This document shows, piece by piece, positions 9,001-16,869 of a stretch of 32,456 nt of DNA (its first letter is position 1; every line of letters begins with the position of its first letter). The stretch is from NCBI GenBank assembly GCA_937906975.1, contig CALCUN010000064.1, positions 1 to 32,456 on the forward strand, given 5' to 3'. This stretch comes from an uncultured Bacteroidales bacterium (GTDB lineage: Bacteria > Bacteroidota > Bacteroidia > Bacteroidales > P3). Under the pieces are notes generated by a model. The model worked only from the letters and a program-made list of their open reading frames with translations. It had not been told where the DNA came from and made no database searches. The translations under genes and the position numbers were made by a program.

Positions 9001-9484
9001 TTTCTATGTATTCGTTCTTAAATGTGATGTATGGATCATTTAAATCTACCCAATATCCCATTTGAACAGTAAGTTTATCCCACATGTCTTTGTATTTCAT
9101 TACTTCGTTGCGACATGCTTCGTTATATTCATCAACAGAAATTTTCTTTCCTATATCTTCTTTTGTTATTCCTAATTGTTTTTCTACTCCTAATTCAACT
9201 GGTAAACCGTGAGTATCCCAACCAGCTTTTCTTGCAACGTAATACCCCTTTTGTGTTTTGTATCTACAAAATATATCTTTGATTGCACGTGCCATAACGT
9301 GGTGGATTCCTGGTTGTCCGTTTGCAGAAGGAGGCCCTTCAAAGAAAATAAACGGCTTTGCACCTTCTCTTAATTCCAAACACTTTTCAAAGGTGTTTTC
9401 TTCTTGCCATTTTTTCAAAATTTCATCTGAAATTTGAGTCAAATTAAGTTGTTTATACTCTGCGTACTTTGTGTTCATATTCAT
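6059..9484 (-). CDS. ileS: Isoleucyl-tRNA synthetase, long eukaryote-like form
   Basis: 1141 aa. It charges tRNA-Ile and edits Val-tRNA. The class I signature appears as PPSANGQPGIHHV (51-63) and the second as NKMSKRLGN. The CP1 editing domain is shown by AWTTTPWTLPSNTA and GTGIVHIAPTFGADD. The anticodon-binding region and a ~150-residue C-terminal extension follow. Length and the GQPGIHH form of the first motif fit the IleS clade shared by Bacteroidota and eukaryotes, often less sensitive to mupirocin; this is inferred from family knowledge. Start could be Met1 or Met3. The gene heads ileS-lipB-pyrF; a TATTTTTG promoter box sits ~20 nt upstream. Confidence 0.97.
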   Translation of the reverse strand: MNMNTKYAEYKQLNLTQISDEILKKWQEENTFEKCLELREGAKPFIFFEGPPSANGQPGIHHVMARAIKDIFCRYKTQKGYYVARKAGWDTHGLPVELGVEKQLGITKEDIGKKISVDEYNEACRNEVMKYKDMWDKLTVQMGYWVDLNDPYITFKNEYIETLWYLLGILHEKGYLYKGYTIQPFSPAAGTGLSSHELNMPGCYRDVKDTTMVAQFRAKNQEALKTKYLAGQTHSEDIYFIAWTTTPWTLPSNTALAVGPNIDYVFVKTFNPYSGAPAIVVLAKALLGSFFPEKNAELSFEEYKPGDKAIPFQILAECKGKDLKGVEYEALTDFVTPMGEAFKVIEGDYVSTADGTGIVHIAPTFGADDDRVAKQAGIVPMFVVDKEGKNQPMVDRTGKFFLIEDLDADFVNKYVNESYKEFAGRFVKNAFDPNLTEKDPTLDVDICVYLKQANKAFKIEKHTHNYPHCWRTDKPILYYPLDSWFIRTTAIKDRMIELNKTINWKPEATGSGRFGNWLENLVDWNLSRSRYWGTPLPIWRTEDGKHEICISSVEMLSNEIEKSIAAGFMSENPYKDHKNYDSFDLHRPYIDSVILVAPNGEKMKRETDLIDVWFDSGAMPYAQVHYPFDCDDKELANNFPADFIAEGVDQTRGWFFTLHAIATLCFDTISFKNVVSNGLVLDKNGNKMSKRLGNAVNPFDILSQYGPDATRWYMITNTQPWENLKFDPSGIDEVRRKFFGTLYNTYSFFALYANIDNFSYAEKDVEPSERPEIDRWILSELNSLVEYCDKSYADYEPTKAGRAIANFVDEYLSNWYVRLCRRRFWKGEYSQDKISAYQTLYTCLETLSQLIAPIAPFFADRLFTDLNNVSKRHTTFSVHATDFPQCNQALIDKELEERMQMAQKICSLVLSLRKRNNLKVRQPLSKIMIPAKDAHQQSQIEAVKDLILSEVNIKNIDFLTKENNVLVKSIKANFKTLGPKFGSKMKAIAAAITAFSQEDIAKIEAEGKYALNIDNTEIEIAITDVEIITQDIPGWVVTNDADLTVALDTTITEALRQEGISRELVNRIQNIRKEQDFDVTDNIIVEIELCEELCQAADTFKEYICSETLTQELKFVERVENPLQTIDVIEGKELAINIRKA

Positions 9485-9504
9485 TATTATTTACAAATTG
9501 GTTG

Positions 9505-9512
9505 CAAAAATA
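9505..9512 (-). promoter_or_regulatory. -7 box of the ileS promoter
   Basis: TATTTTTG followed by C on the minus strand fits TAnnTTTG. It implies a 5' leader of about 15 nt before the ileS ATG. No TTTG lies 19-21 nt upstream. It is divergent from the promoter box at 9566-9573. Confidence 0.5.
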
Positions 9513-9565
9513 ATAAAAACAACAAAGATTTTTTGTTTTTTCAATGAAATTCTATGGTTTTTTTA

Positions 9566-9573
9566 TATTTTTG
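9566..9573 (+). promoter_or_regulatory. -7 box of the polysaccharide operon promoter
   Basis: TATTTTTG followed by C matches TAnnTTTG. It would start transcription near 9579, about 25 nt before the chosen ATG at 9605, and it excludes an upstream in-frame ATG at 9554. No clear -33 box was seen. Confidence 0.55.
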
Positions 9574-9604
9574 CAGAGTTTATTTTAACAAGTTAAAGGT
9601 TTAT

Positions 9605-10156
9605 ATGTCTATTTCGCACAAAGAAGACGAGATTTTATGGTATGCTATGAGGGTTCCTTATAGAAATGAATTAAAGGTGCAAGATAGGCTGCAAGACAAA
9701 GGAATTGAAGTGTTCATTCCTACAAAAAGGAAGTTGATAAAAAGACGAGGAAAAACTATTTACGAATTAACTCCAGCTATAAACAACCTAATATTTGTTC
9801 ATAGTAAACTTTGTATTATTAAAGAATTAAAAAAAGAAATACTGAATTTACAATATTTAGTTAATAAAGAAAACGGACAAAGTACGCCTATAACTGTTAG
9901 AGATAATGAAATGCAACAATTCATTAAAGCATCAAAAAATGTTAATGAAGAAGCAATTTATCTAACGCCAGAGGAAATAAACATAGCAAAAGGTACGAAA
10001 GTTAGAATTATTGGAGGAAATTTTGACGGCATTGAAGGAGTATTTGTAAAAGTAAAAGGCAAAAGAAGCAAAAGAGTTGTTGTTATGTTAGATAAATTAT
10101 TAGCAGTAGCTATGGCAGAAGTTGAACCAGATTATATAGAAGTGATTAAAAATTAA
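9605..10156 (+). CDS. UpxY-like NusG-family antitermination protein
   Basis: 183 aa from the ATG at 9605, which is preceded by AAAGG and lies downstream of the promoter box; a further ATG at 9554 lies upstream of that box. Residues ~10-105 form the NGN domain (WYAMRVPYRNELKVQDRL at the start). The C-terminal KOW-type segment (~130-175) reads KGTKVRIIGGNFDGIEGVFV. Bacteroidota UpxY proteins head capsule operons and let RNA polymerase read through the long untranslated leader of their own locus. Here the gene is first in a five-gene polysaccharide operon, 5 nt before the export lipoprotein gene. The housekeeping NusG is excluded by context and by the divergent N-terminal domain. Confidence 0.85.
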   Translation: MSISHKEDEILWYAMRVPYRNELKVQDRLQDKGIEVFIPTKRKLIKRRGKTIYELTPAINNLIFVHSKLCIIKELKKEILNLQYLVNKENGQSTPITVRDNEMQQFIKASKNVNEEAIYLTPEEINIAKGTKVRIIGGNFDGIEGVFVKVKGKRSKRVVVMLDKLLAVAMAEVEPDYIEVIKN

Positions 10157-10161
10157 AATAT

Positions 10162-10983
10162 ATGAAACAAAACAAAATTAAATCATATCTTGCATTAAGC
10201 ATCCTATGTATTACAACATTATTTTTACATTCTTGTACTTCCACTGACGCAATTGTATATTATCAAGACGTAGATTCTATTTCGGAATTAGATGTTCCAC
10301 CCGCACAAGAAATAATTTTGTCTCCAGGAGATAAGATTTCTGTAATCGTCAATTGTAAAGACCCAAAACTTTCAGAACTTTTTAATCTACCATACGTTTC
10401 TCAACGATTGGGATATACGAGTTTGTATGGCAGAACTTCAAGTAGCGGACAAATATGTAGTTATACGATAGACAAGGAAGGTTTTATTGACATGCCTGCA
10501 ATAGGACAAGTTTATGTTGCAGGGATAACACGTAAAGAAGCAGAACAAAGAATAAAGCAAACAATCATTGCGCAAGAACAAGCAACAGAAGCCGTTGTTA
10601 CAATCGAGTATATGAATTTGAATATTGAAATAATAGGAGAAGTTGCAAGGCCTGGAAGATACGCAATAGACAAAGACGTTTACACTCTAACAGAAGCTCT
10701 AAGTGCGGCAGGAGATTTGACAATATACGGGAAAAGAGATAATATTTTAGTAATGAGAAAAGAAAGCGGAGTACAAAAGACATATAGGGTTAATCTATGC
10801 TCCGCACAAGACGTTTTCACTTCTCCCGTGTTTTATTTAAAGCAAAATGACATCATTTACGTAGAACCAAACGATACAAGAATGAGACAATCCACTGTAA
10901 ATGGTAATAATGTTCGTTCAACCTCATTTTGGATTTCGGTTGCCTCACTTTTAACATCTGTTTTATTAGTATTTATTAGATAA
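10162..10983 (+). CDS. Polysaccharide export outer-membrane lipoprotein (Wza/UpxA-type)
   Basis: 273 aa. The signal ends in a lipobox LHSC with Cys25 as the lipidated residue. Residues ~48-150 are the polysaccharide export domain (LSPGDKISVIV, then GFIDMPAIGQVYVAG), and ~153-235 an SLBB domain (IEIIGEVARPGRYAI). A C-terminal hydrophobic segment (~252-272, ISVASLLTSVLLVFI) fits the helix that spans the outer membrane in Wza. It would form the exit channel for an exopolysaccharide or capsule and dock with the kinase protein encoded next, 16 nt downstream. Confidence 0.93.
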   Translation: MKQNKIKSYLALSILCITTLFLHSCTSTDAIVYYQDVDSISELDVPPAQEIILSPGDKISVIVNCKDPKLSELFNLPYVSQRLGYTSLYGRTSSSGQICSYTIDKEGFIDMPAIGQVYVAGITRKEAEQRIKQTIIAQEQATEAVVTIEYMNLNIEIIGEVARPGRYAIDKDVYTLTEALSAAGDLTIYGKRDNILVMRKESGVQKTYRVNLCSAQDVFTSPVFYLKQNDIIYVEPNDTRMRQSTVNGNNVRSTSFWISVASLLTSVLLVFIR

Positions 10984-10999
10984 TTAATAAGAAAAAATT

Positions 11000-13414
11000 G
11001 TGGAACAAATAGAAAGAAACAAACAAGAACAAGAAGAACAAATTCTTGACATACGAAACATAATTTATTATTGTATTTCAAAATGGTATTGGTTTGTAAT
11101 ATCTGTTATTTTAGCAGTAGCAATTGCATTCCTATACACACAAAAAATAGAGCCTCAATATTCTGCAAATGCAGAAATACAAATAAAATCCGACTCAAAG
11201 AGCAATTCTGCTATGGGTGAGATAGATTTCAACAACACAGGATTTTTCAAAAGCAGTACCAACGTTCAAAATGAAATAGTAGCGTTTGCCTCTACTGACT
11301 TAATGGAAGAGGTTGTAGATAGGCTTAAACTACAAATTGATTATCGCAAACCAGGACTTTTTTATGACAAGTTACTATATGGCACAAGTCTTCCTATAAC
11401 TATTTCTATGCCTGATCTTGCAGACAACGCAGTTGCATCATTTACCATAAAACTTTTAGAAAAAGAAAAGTTCATTATTTCTAATTTATCATTTAACGGA
11501 GAAAAATTCTACGATAAAAAATTAGAAGGGCGCTTATATGACACTATCACTTCGCCATACGGAAGTTTAATTATTGCACCTACAATTCACTATAACAAAG
11601 AACTCGTTGAAGAAACTAACGAAATCCTTGTTAGCAGAGCTAGTAAAAATGCCACTGTTTCAAAATATTCTGCACGATTAGGAGTAGAACAAAACAACAA
11701 AGAAGCCGATGTTATCACTCTTTTTGTTAATGATGTTTCCGTACAAAGAGCAGAAGACTTTTTAAGTACATTAATCCTTGTTTATAATGAACACTGGATT
11801 AAAGACAAGAATCAAATAGCAAATTCCACATCAATTTTCATTAACGATCGTTTATTAGTAATAGAAAACGAATTAGCAAACGTAGATAGCGACATTTCTT
11901 CATACAAATCAGTAAACTTACTGCCAGATGTTGATGCTGTCGCTAACATGTATTTGCAACAAAACTCCAACATAAACGAAGAAATCAGAGAGTTAAGCAA
12001 TCAAATTTGGATGGCACACTATATTAAAGACTATCTTTCAAAAAATGCTATTACCTCTGAGCTTTTACCTGTAAACTCTGGAATACAAAACGCAAATATC
12101 GAAAGATTAATCTCAGAGCACAACGCAAAACTATTGGAAAGAAACAATTTAGTATCCAATAGTAGTGAAAAAAACGTGCTTGTTAAGGATATGGACAAAG
12201 CCTTATTGGAGATGAGAAGAATTATTGGTGTTTCCGTTGATAATCAAATAGTCGTTCTTCAAAATCAAATGAACGAACTTCAAAGAACAGAAAAACAAAC
12301 CTCAGCAAAACTTGCTTCAAATCCAAATCAAGCAAAAGTTCTTCTTTCAGTTGAAAGACAACAATCAGTAAAACAATCTCTATACTTATATCTATTACAA
12401 AAACGTGAAGAAAACGAACTTTCACAAGCATTCACAGCATACAACACACGTATTATTCAAAAGCCAAGAGCAGGAATCTTCCCTGTTGCACCAAGAAGCA
12501 CAATGATTCTTCTTGTAGGTTTTGTAATAGGAATGGCTATTCCACTTGGAATAATCGTTCTTAGAGAATACTTCACAACAACCGTTAGAGGACGACAAGA
12601 TTTAAAGAATTTAACCCTACCATTCTTAGGAGAAATTCCAAACTGTTTCCCTAAACGCACAGGATTAGCACGATTAAAGAAGAAAACAGAAGAAGAAAAC
12701 AAAAAAGTTGTTGTTAAAGCAGGTAGCAGAAACGTAATAAATGAAGCATTCCGTAGTTTAAGAACCAATTTAGATTTTATGACAGAAAACAGTGGTTCAA
12801 ACGCAATTGCTATTACCTCTTACAATCCTGGAAGTGGTAAATCATTTATCTCAATTAACTTAGCGATAGCCTTAGCTATTCAAAACAAAAAAGTTTTAGT
12901 AATAGACGCAGACTTACGCCACGCTTCTACATCTCAATTTGTAGGACAACCTAAATTAGGTTTATCAAACTTTTTAGCAAAAAGCGTTTCAGAAATAAAT
13001 GACGTTATAGTAAAAAGCAAAGACTACGATTCATTATACATTTTACCTGTAGGAACAATTCCTCCTAACCCAGCCGAATTACTATCACAAAACTTGTTCA
13101 AAACAATGATAGAAAATTTAAAAAAAGACTATGACTACATTTTTGTAGACTGTCCACCAATTGAAATTGTTACAGATACACACATCATAGAACGCAGTGT
13201 AGATAGAACAATCTTTGTAATTAGAGCTGGATTATTAGAAAGAAATATGTTAGGCGACTTAGAAAAACTTTATGTAAATAATTCATTTAAAAATATGTCT
13301 TGCATACTAAACGGAACCGAAACAAGCAGTAGTAATTATGGCAAATACGGATACAAGTATGGCTATAAATATGGTTATCGTTATGGAAGCTACTACTCAA
13401 ACAACGAAAACTAA
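11000..13414 (+). CDS. Chain-length regulator fused to BY-type tyrosine kinase (Wzc-like)
   Basis: 804 aa, starting with GTG at 11000; no ATG is available in frame nearby. Architecture: N-terminal Wzz domain with first membrane helix (~residues 28-48, WYWFVISVILAVAIAFLY), large periplasmic part with coiled-coil character (~250-450), second helix around 500-520 (TMILLVGFVIGMAIPLGII), then the cytoplasmic kinase. Walker A is NPGSGKS (~609-615), Walker A' VIDADLR (~633-640), Walker B FVDCPP (~714-719). The end is a tyrosine cluster (YGKYGYKYGYKYGYRYGSYY), the autophosphorylation tail. Such proteins control polymer length and export with the Wza-type channel. The PHP phosphatase encoded next is the expected partner. 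Confidence 0.95.
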   Translation: MEQIERNKQEQEEQILDIRNIIYYCISKWYWFVISVILAVAIAFLYTQKIEPQYSANAEIQIKSDSKSNSAMGEIDFNNTGFFKSSTNVQNEIVAFASTDLMEEVVDRLKLQIDYRKPGLFYDKLLYGTSLPITISMPDLADNAVASFTIKLLEKEKFIISNLSFNGEKFYDKKLEGRLYDTITSPYGSLIIAPTIHYNKELVEETNEILVSRASKNATVSKYSARLGVEQNNKEADVITLFVNDVSVQRAEDFLSTLILVYNEHWIKDKNQIANSTSIFINDRLLVIENELANVDSDISSYKSVNLLPDVDAVANMYLQQNSNINEEIRELSNQIWMAHYIKDYLSKNAITSELLPVNSGIQNANIERLISEHNAKLLERNNLVSNSSEKNVLVKDMDKALLEMRRIIGVSVDNQIVVLQNQMNELQRTEKQTSAKLASNPNQAKVLLSVERQQSVKQSLYLYLLQKREENELSQAFTAYNTRIIQKPRAGIFPVAPRSTMILLVGFVIGMAIPLGIIVLREYFTTTVRGRQDLKNLTLPFLGEIPNCFPKRTGLARLKKKTEEENKKVVVKAGSRNVINEAFRSLRTNLDFMTENSGSNAIAITSYNPGSGKSFISINLAIALAIQNKKVLVIDADLRHASTSQFVGQPKLGLSNFLAKSVSEINDVIVKSKDYDSLYILPVGTIPPNPAELLSQNLFKTMIENLKKDYDYIFVDCPPIEIVTDTHIIERSVDRTIFVIRAGLLERNMLGDLEKLYVNNSFKNMSCILNGTETSSSNYGKYGYKYGYKYGYRYGSYYSNNEN

Positions 13415-13428
13415 AATCACAACAAGAC

Positions 13429-14118
13429 TTGGCAAATTTTTTCAGCAAACTATTCAAGAAAGAAAATAAATTAAAAAAGAGTGGATTGTTAGATTGCAAA
13501 TCTGACGTCCACTCTCATATTCTCTATGGTGTAGATGATGGAGTCGAACACTTAGAAGAGAGTTTAGAAATCCTAAAAGAATTAGAGGGCTTAGGCTTTG
13601 AACATCTTTGGTGTACGCCTCACATAATGGAGGACATTCCTAATGAAACTAAGTTTTTACAAGATAGATTTCTTGAATTGCAAAACGCTTACAAAGGAAA
13701 GATTAATTTACACCTTTCCGCAGAATATATGATAGACACCATATTTTACAAACGCTTGTCCGAAAAAGACCTATTGCCACACGGAGAATTAAAAAATCAA
13801 ATCTTAGTAGAGACTTCCTATTTCAATCCACCGCTAAATTTAAATGCAACTTTAAAAGAAATTCACTCCATAGGCTATTATCCACTACTTGCACACCCTG
13901 AACGATATGTCTATATGACAGAGAAAGACTACTCAAAATTAAAATCCGAAGGCATAAAATTCCAACTAAATCTTCTTTCCTTAGAAGGAATGTATGGAAA
14001 AATGGCACAAAAGAAAGCCGAATGGTTGCTATCTAAAAACTACTACGACCAAGTTGGTAGCGACATTCACTCAATAAAACAAATTCGTGCTCTAAAAAAC
14101 TTATTAAAACATGATTGA
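13429..14118 (+). CDS. PHP-type protein-tyrosine phosphatase (CpsB/YwqE family)
   Basis: 229 aa with a TTG start at 13429; the frame holds no ATG before residue ~69, which is past the first metal motif. Metal-binding motifs of the PHP phosphoesterase fold are present: DVHSHILYGVDDG (26-38), CTPH (His65), AEYM, LAHPERY and SDIHS near 213. These manganese-dependent enzymes dephosphorylate the tyrosine tail of BY-kinases such as the protein encoded just upstream, and so control polymer length. The start lies 14 nt after the kinase stop; the end overlaps the acyltransferase gene by 8 bp, which suggests translational coupling. Confidence 0.9.
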   Translation: MANFFSKLFKKENKLKKSGLLDCKSDVHSHILYGVDDGVEHLEESLEILKELEGLGFEHLWCTPHIMEDIPNETKFLQDRFLELQNAYKGKINLHLSAEYMIDTIFYKRLSEKDLLPHGELKNQILVETSYFNPPLNLNATLKEIHSIGYYPLLAHPERYVYMTEKDYSKLKSEGIKFQLNLLSLEGMYGKMAQKKAEWLLSKNYYDQVGSDIHSIKQIRALKNLLKHD

Positions 14119-15229
14119 TTCAAAACAACATTATCAAGTCCTTGATTCTCTAAGAGGGCTTGCCGCAATCATTGTCGTTTGTTACCATATTTTTGAAGGC
14201 TTTTCCTTTGCACAAATCACCAATCAAGCAGGCGATGGCTTAATAAGAATTTTCAATCACGGCTACTTAGCAGTTGATTTCTTCTTTTTACTATCGGGAT
14301 TCGTAATAAACTATGCCTATAACGACAGATGGGATAAAATGACTACGGCTTCCTTTTTCAAACGCCGACTAATACGCCTTCACCCTATGTTAATTGTGGG
14401 AGCATTCATCGGTTTAATATGTTTTCTCATAGGAGGCTCTATGCAATGGAGTGGAAATACAATTCCTTTTTATATTTCAATAATCACATTCTTGCTAACC
14501 TGTTTTATGATTCCAGCCTTACCAGGCTCTTTCAATGAAATAAGAGGCAATGGTGAGTTATTCCCACTCAATGGCCCTATGTGGTCGCTATTTTTTGAAT
14601 ACATAGGAAACATTCTCTATGCTATATTTATCAGAAGGCTAAGCACAAAACTCCTAACCATTTTAGTTGTAATCTTAGGCTTGCTCCACAGTATATTTGC
14701 CATAGGAAACCTATCGGGATACGGCTCAATAGGAGTTGGTTGGACCTTTGACACAATCAATTTCTTTGGAGGAATGTTGCGAATGCTTTTTCCTTTCACC
14801 TTAGGAATGATTATCTCTCGCAAATTCAAATCAATCAAACTCCCATACCCTTTTTTAATCTCTGCAATCATACTCATAACAACTCTTTCCATTCCTTACC
14901 TATCGCCCCTCAATGCAATAAATCTCAATGGCATTTATGAAGAAATCTGTATTGCGATTATCTTTCCTCTAATTGTAATCATTGGAGCCTCAAGCAAAGA
15001 AAACAGCAGAGCGAGTCAATTATTAGGAGAGATTTCCTATCCTTTGTATATCATTCACTATCCAATAATGTATCTATTCTATCAATGGCTAATAGAAACC
15101 AAACAATACACCCTACAAGAAACCTATCCCGTAGCATTATTTGTGGTATTTATATCAATAATTCTCGCCTTTGTTTTAGCAAGTTTTTACGACAAACCTA
15201 TACGTAAAAGGCTAAAAAAATATTCCTAA
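14111..15229 (+). CDS. Acyltransferase family 3 membrane protein (OafA-like)
   Basis: 372 aa with about ten predicted membrane helices. The N-terminus LDSLRGLAAIIVVCYHI carries the family signature including the catalytic-type His, followed by FFLLSGFVI and RRLIRLHPM. Members acetylate or succinylate sugars of surface polysaccharides; here O-acetylation of the product of this locus is the likely role. The gene overlaps the phosphatase gene by 8 bp. Its stop codon (15227-15229) lies inside the first copy of a 21-bp repeat. No glycosyltransferase follows, so the operon ends here. Confidence 0.9.
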   Translation: MIDSKQHYQVLDSLRGLAAIIVVCYHIFEGFSFAQITNQAGDGLIRIFNHGYLAVDFFFLLSGFVINYAYNDRWDKMTTASFFKRRLIRLHPMLIVGAFIGLICFLIGGSMQWSGNTIPFYISIITFLLTCFMIPALPGSFNEIRGNGELFPLNGPMWSLFFEYIGNILYAIFIRRLSTKLLTILVVILGLLHSIFAIGNLSGYGSIGVGWTFDTINFFGGMLRMLFPFTLGMIISRKFKSIKLPYPFLISAIILITTLSIPYLSPLNAINLNGIYEEICIAIIFPLIVIIGASSKENSRASQLLGEISYPLYIIHYPIMYLFYQWLIETKQYTLQETYPVALFVVFISIILAFVLASFYDKPIRKRLKKYS

Positions 15230-15293
15230 GAAAACGAAAAATATTCCTAAGAAAACAAAAAATATTTCTAAGAGAAAAAAAAATATTCCTAAG
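15220..15293. repeat. 4 x 21-bp direct repeat between convergent genes
   Basis: The word ATATTCCTAAG occurs at 15220-15230, 15241-15251, 15262-15272 (one change, ATATTTCTAAG) and 15283-15293, exactly 21 bp apart, separated by A-rich spacers. The first copy supplies the stop of the acyltransferase gene, the fourth the stop of the PAP2 gene on the other strand. The same word (as CTTAGGAATAT) recurs at 22114-22124 near another 21-bp array. Confidence 0.85.
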
Positions 15294-15879
15294 AGAAAAT
15301 TTGAGGGTATTTGTTTTTAATTTTTGTGTATAAAAAATATATCAACCAGCCTAAAACAACGCCTAATAATCCTCCACAAATCACATCTCCCGGATAGTGA
15401 ACGCCACAATATATGCGAGAATAAGCCGTAAGAAATGCCCAAAGCAAAAGTAAAATCCAAGAAAGTCTCTTGCGAGATATGAGCCCAAAAAGCGTTGCTA
15501 TGCAAAAAGCATTTGTAGCGTGCGAAGAAACAAATCCATACATACCGCCCTTGCTTGTATATACGAGATGAAAGTCTTTAAACTTTACAAGAAAAACATC
15601 TTGCAAAGCATGAGAAGGTCTTAATCTTTCAAACACATCTTTAAATCCCATAACCGAAACTCTATCTCCTAAAAGGAAACAAAGCCCTATAAGAATTAGA
15701 ACTATCCACCATGTTTTTTTGAAATTTTTATATGCGAAGCAAATGAAAATGCTCGCTACCACAAGAGCGAAAAACAGATGTGAAGAAATAACGGCAAAGA
15801 ACCAATCAAAAAAATCGTTCCTTGCCGAATTTATCAAATAAAACGCTTGTGTATCTAAGTCGTTTAAATATTCTATCAT
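15289..15879 (-). CDS. PAP2-family membrane phosphatase
   Basis: 196 aa, five to six membrane helices. The three PAP2 signature regions are visible: KDVFERLRP (Lys80 to Pro87), SSH (118-120, in place of the usual PSGH), and [12 protein letters not shown] with Arg155, His161 and Asp165. Substrates of the family include undecaprenyl pyrophosphate, lipid A 1-phosphate and phosphatidylglycerophosphate; the sequence does not decide between them. It overlaps the obg stop by 4 bp (ATGA), so it is the last gene of the rluB-to-PAP2 operon. Its stop lies in the fourth copy of the 21-bp repeat. Confidence 0.88.
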   Translation of the reverse strand: MIEYLNDLDTQAFYLINSARNDFFDWFFAVISSHLFFALVVASIFICFAYKNFKKTWWIVLILIGLCFLLGDRVSVMGFKDVFERLRPSHALQDVFLVKFKDFHLVYTSKGGMYGFVSSHATNAFCIATLFGLISRKRLSWILLLLWAFLTAYSRIYCGVHYPGDVICGGLLGVVLGWLIYFLYTKIKNKYPQIFS

Positions 15880-16865
15880 TTATTTAACACTCTCCAAAGT
15901 GTGTCTTTTAATTGTTGTATATTCTCTCCTGTTACCGAAGAAATGAAAATACTTTCTATGTTTTCAGGGAGGAGTTTTTTCATTTCGTTTTTCATTTGCT
16001 CATCAAGCATATCACACTTTGTTATCGCCAACACTCTTTCTTTATCTAAGAGTTCAGGATTGTAACGTTCAAGCTCTGTAAGCAAGATATTGTATTCTTT
16101 CTTTATGTCATCACAATCGCAAGGAATCATAAACAAAAGAGCAGCGTTTCTTTCAATATGACGCAAGAATCTATGACCTAAGCCTCTGCCTTCTGAGGCT
16201 CCTTCTATTATTCCTGGAATATCTGCCATCACAAAGCTTTTATCCTCACGATAAGACACCATTCCAAGATTTGGAACCAAAGTAGTAAATGGATAATCTG
16301 CGATTTCAGGTTTCGCAGCCGAAACAACACTTAGCAAAGTGCTTTTACCTGCGTTAGGAAATCCCACAAGTCCTACATCGGCAAGTATCTTTAATTCTAT
16401 TATCTTCCAGACTTCAAGTCCGTCTTCACCAGGTTGTGCATAGCGTGGCGTACGATTTGTTGGCGATTTAAAGTGATCATTTCCCAATCCTCCTCTTCCG
16501 CCTTTTGCTATTATGACTTGTTGTCCGTCTTCAACAATTTCGCATTCGATTTCTTTGGTTTCAAAATCTTTGCAAACTGTTCCTAACGGCACATCAACAA
16601 TAACGTCTTTTCCATTCTTACCATGAAGACGGTTTTCGCCACCATTTCCTCCTGCTTCTGCAATTAGGTGCTTAGTATATTTGAGGTGAAGAAGAGTCCA
16701 ATACTGTTTGTTTCCTCTTAGTATGATATGTCCACCTCTTCCGCCATCTCCTCCATCAGGACCGCCTTTTGCATCGCCCTTTGTCCTAAGAAGGTGTGCC
16801 GAGCCTGCACCTCCTTTTCCAGAACGACAGCATACCTTTACGTAATCTACAAAATTCGATGCCAC
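15876..16865 (-). CDS. obg: GTPase Obg (ribosome maturation / stress)
   Basis: 329 aa. The glycine-rich Obg fold covers residues 1-158 ([31 protein letters not shown]). The G domain follows: G1 GFPNAGKST (168-176), switch [11 protein letters not shown]3 DIPG (215-218), and a G4 of TKCD near 287. The C-terminal OCT domain of longer Obg proteins is absent, as usual in Bacteroidota. Obg associates with the 50S subunit and responds to ppGpp. The gene lies 4 nt after adk and overlaps the PAP2 gene. Confidence 0.96.
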   Translation of the reverse strand: MASNFVDYVKVCCRSGKGGAGSAHLLRTKGDAKGGPDGGDGGRGGHIILRGNKQYWTLLHLKYTKHLIAEAGGNGGENRLHGKNGKDVIVDVPLGTVCKDFETKEIECEIVEDGQQVIIAKGGRGGLGNDHFKSPTNRTPRYAQPGEDGLEVWKIIELKILADVGLVGFPNAGKSTLLSVVSAAKPEIADYPFTTLVPNLGMVSYREDKSFVMADIPGIIEGASEGRGLGHRFLRHIERNAALLFMIPCDCDDIKKEYNILLTELERYNPELLDKERVLAITKCDMLDEQMKNEMKKLLPENIESIFISSVTGENIQQLKDTLWRVLNK

Positions 16866-16869
16866 TTCT

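Noticed and set aside
9554..9604. Upstream ATG extending the UpxY-like gene by 17 codons
   Set aside because: The extension overlaps the TATTTTTG promoter box, and the internal ATG at 9605 has a better ribosome-binding site and fits the NGN domain start.
10857..11081. Minus-strand frame between the export and kinase genes
   Set aside because: It is antisense to both genes, low in complexity and without a recognisable start signal.
15220..15293. CRISPR array
   Set aside because: Repeats are only 11 bp conserved with 10-bp A-rich spacers of similar sequence, and there are no cas genes; it is a simple tandem repeat.
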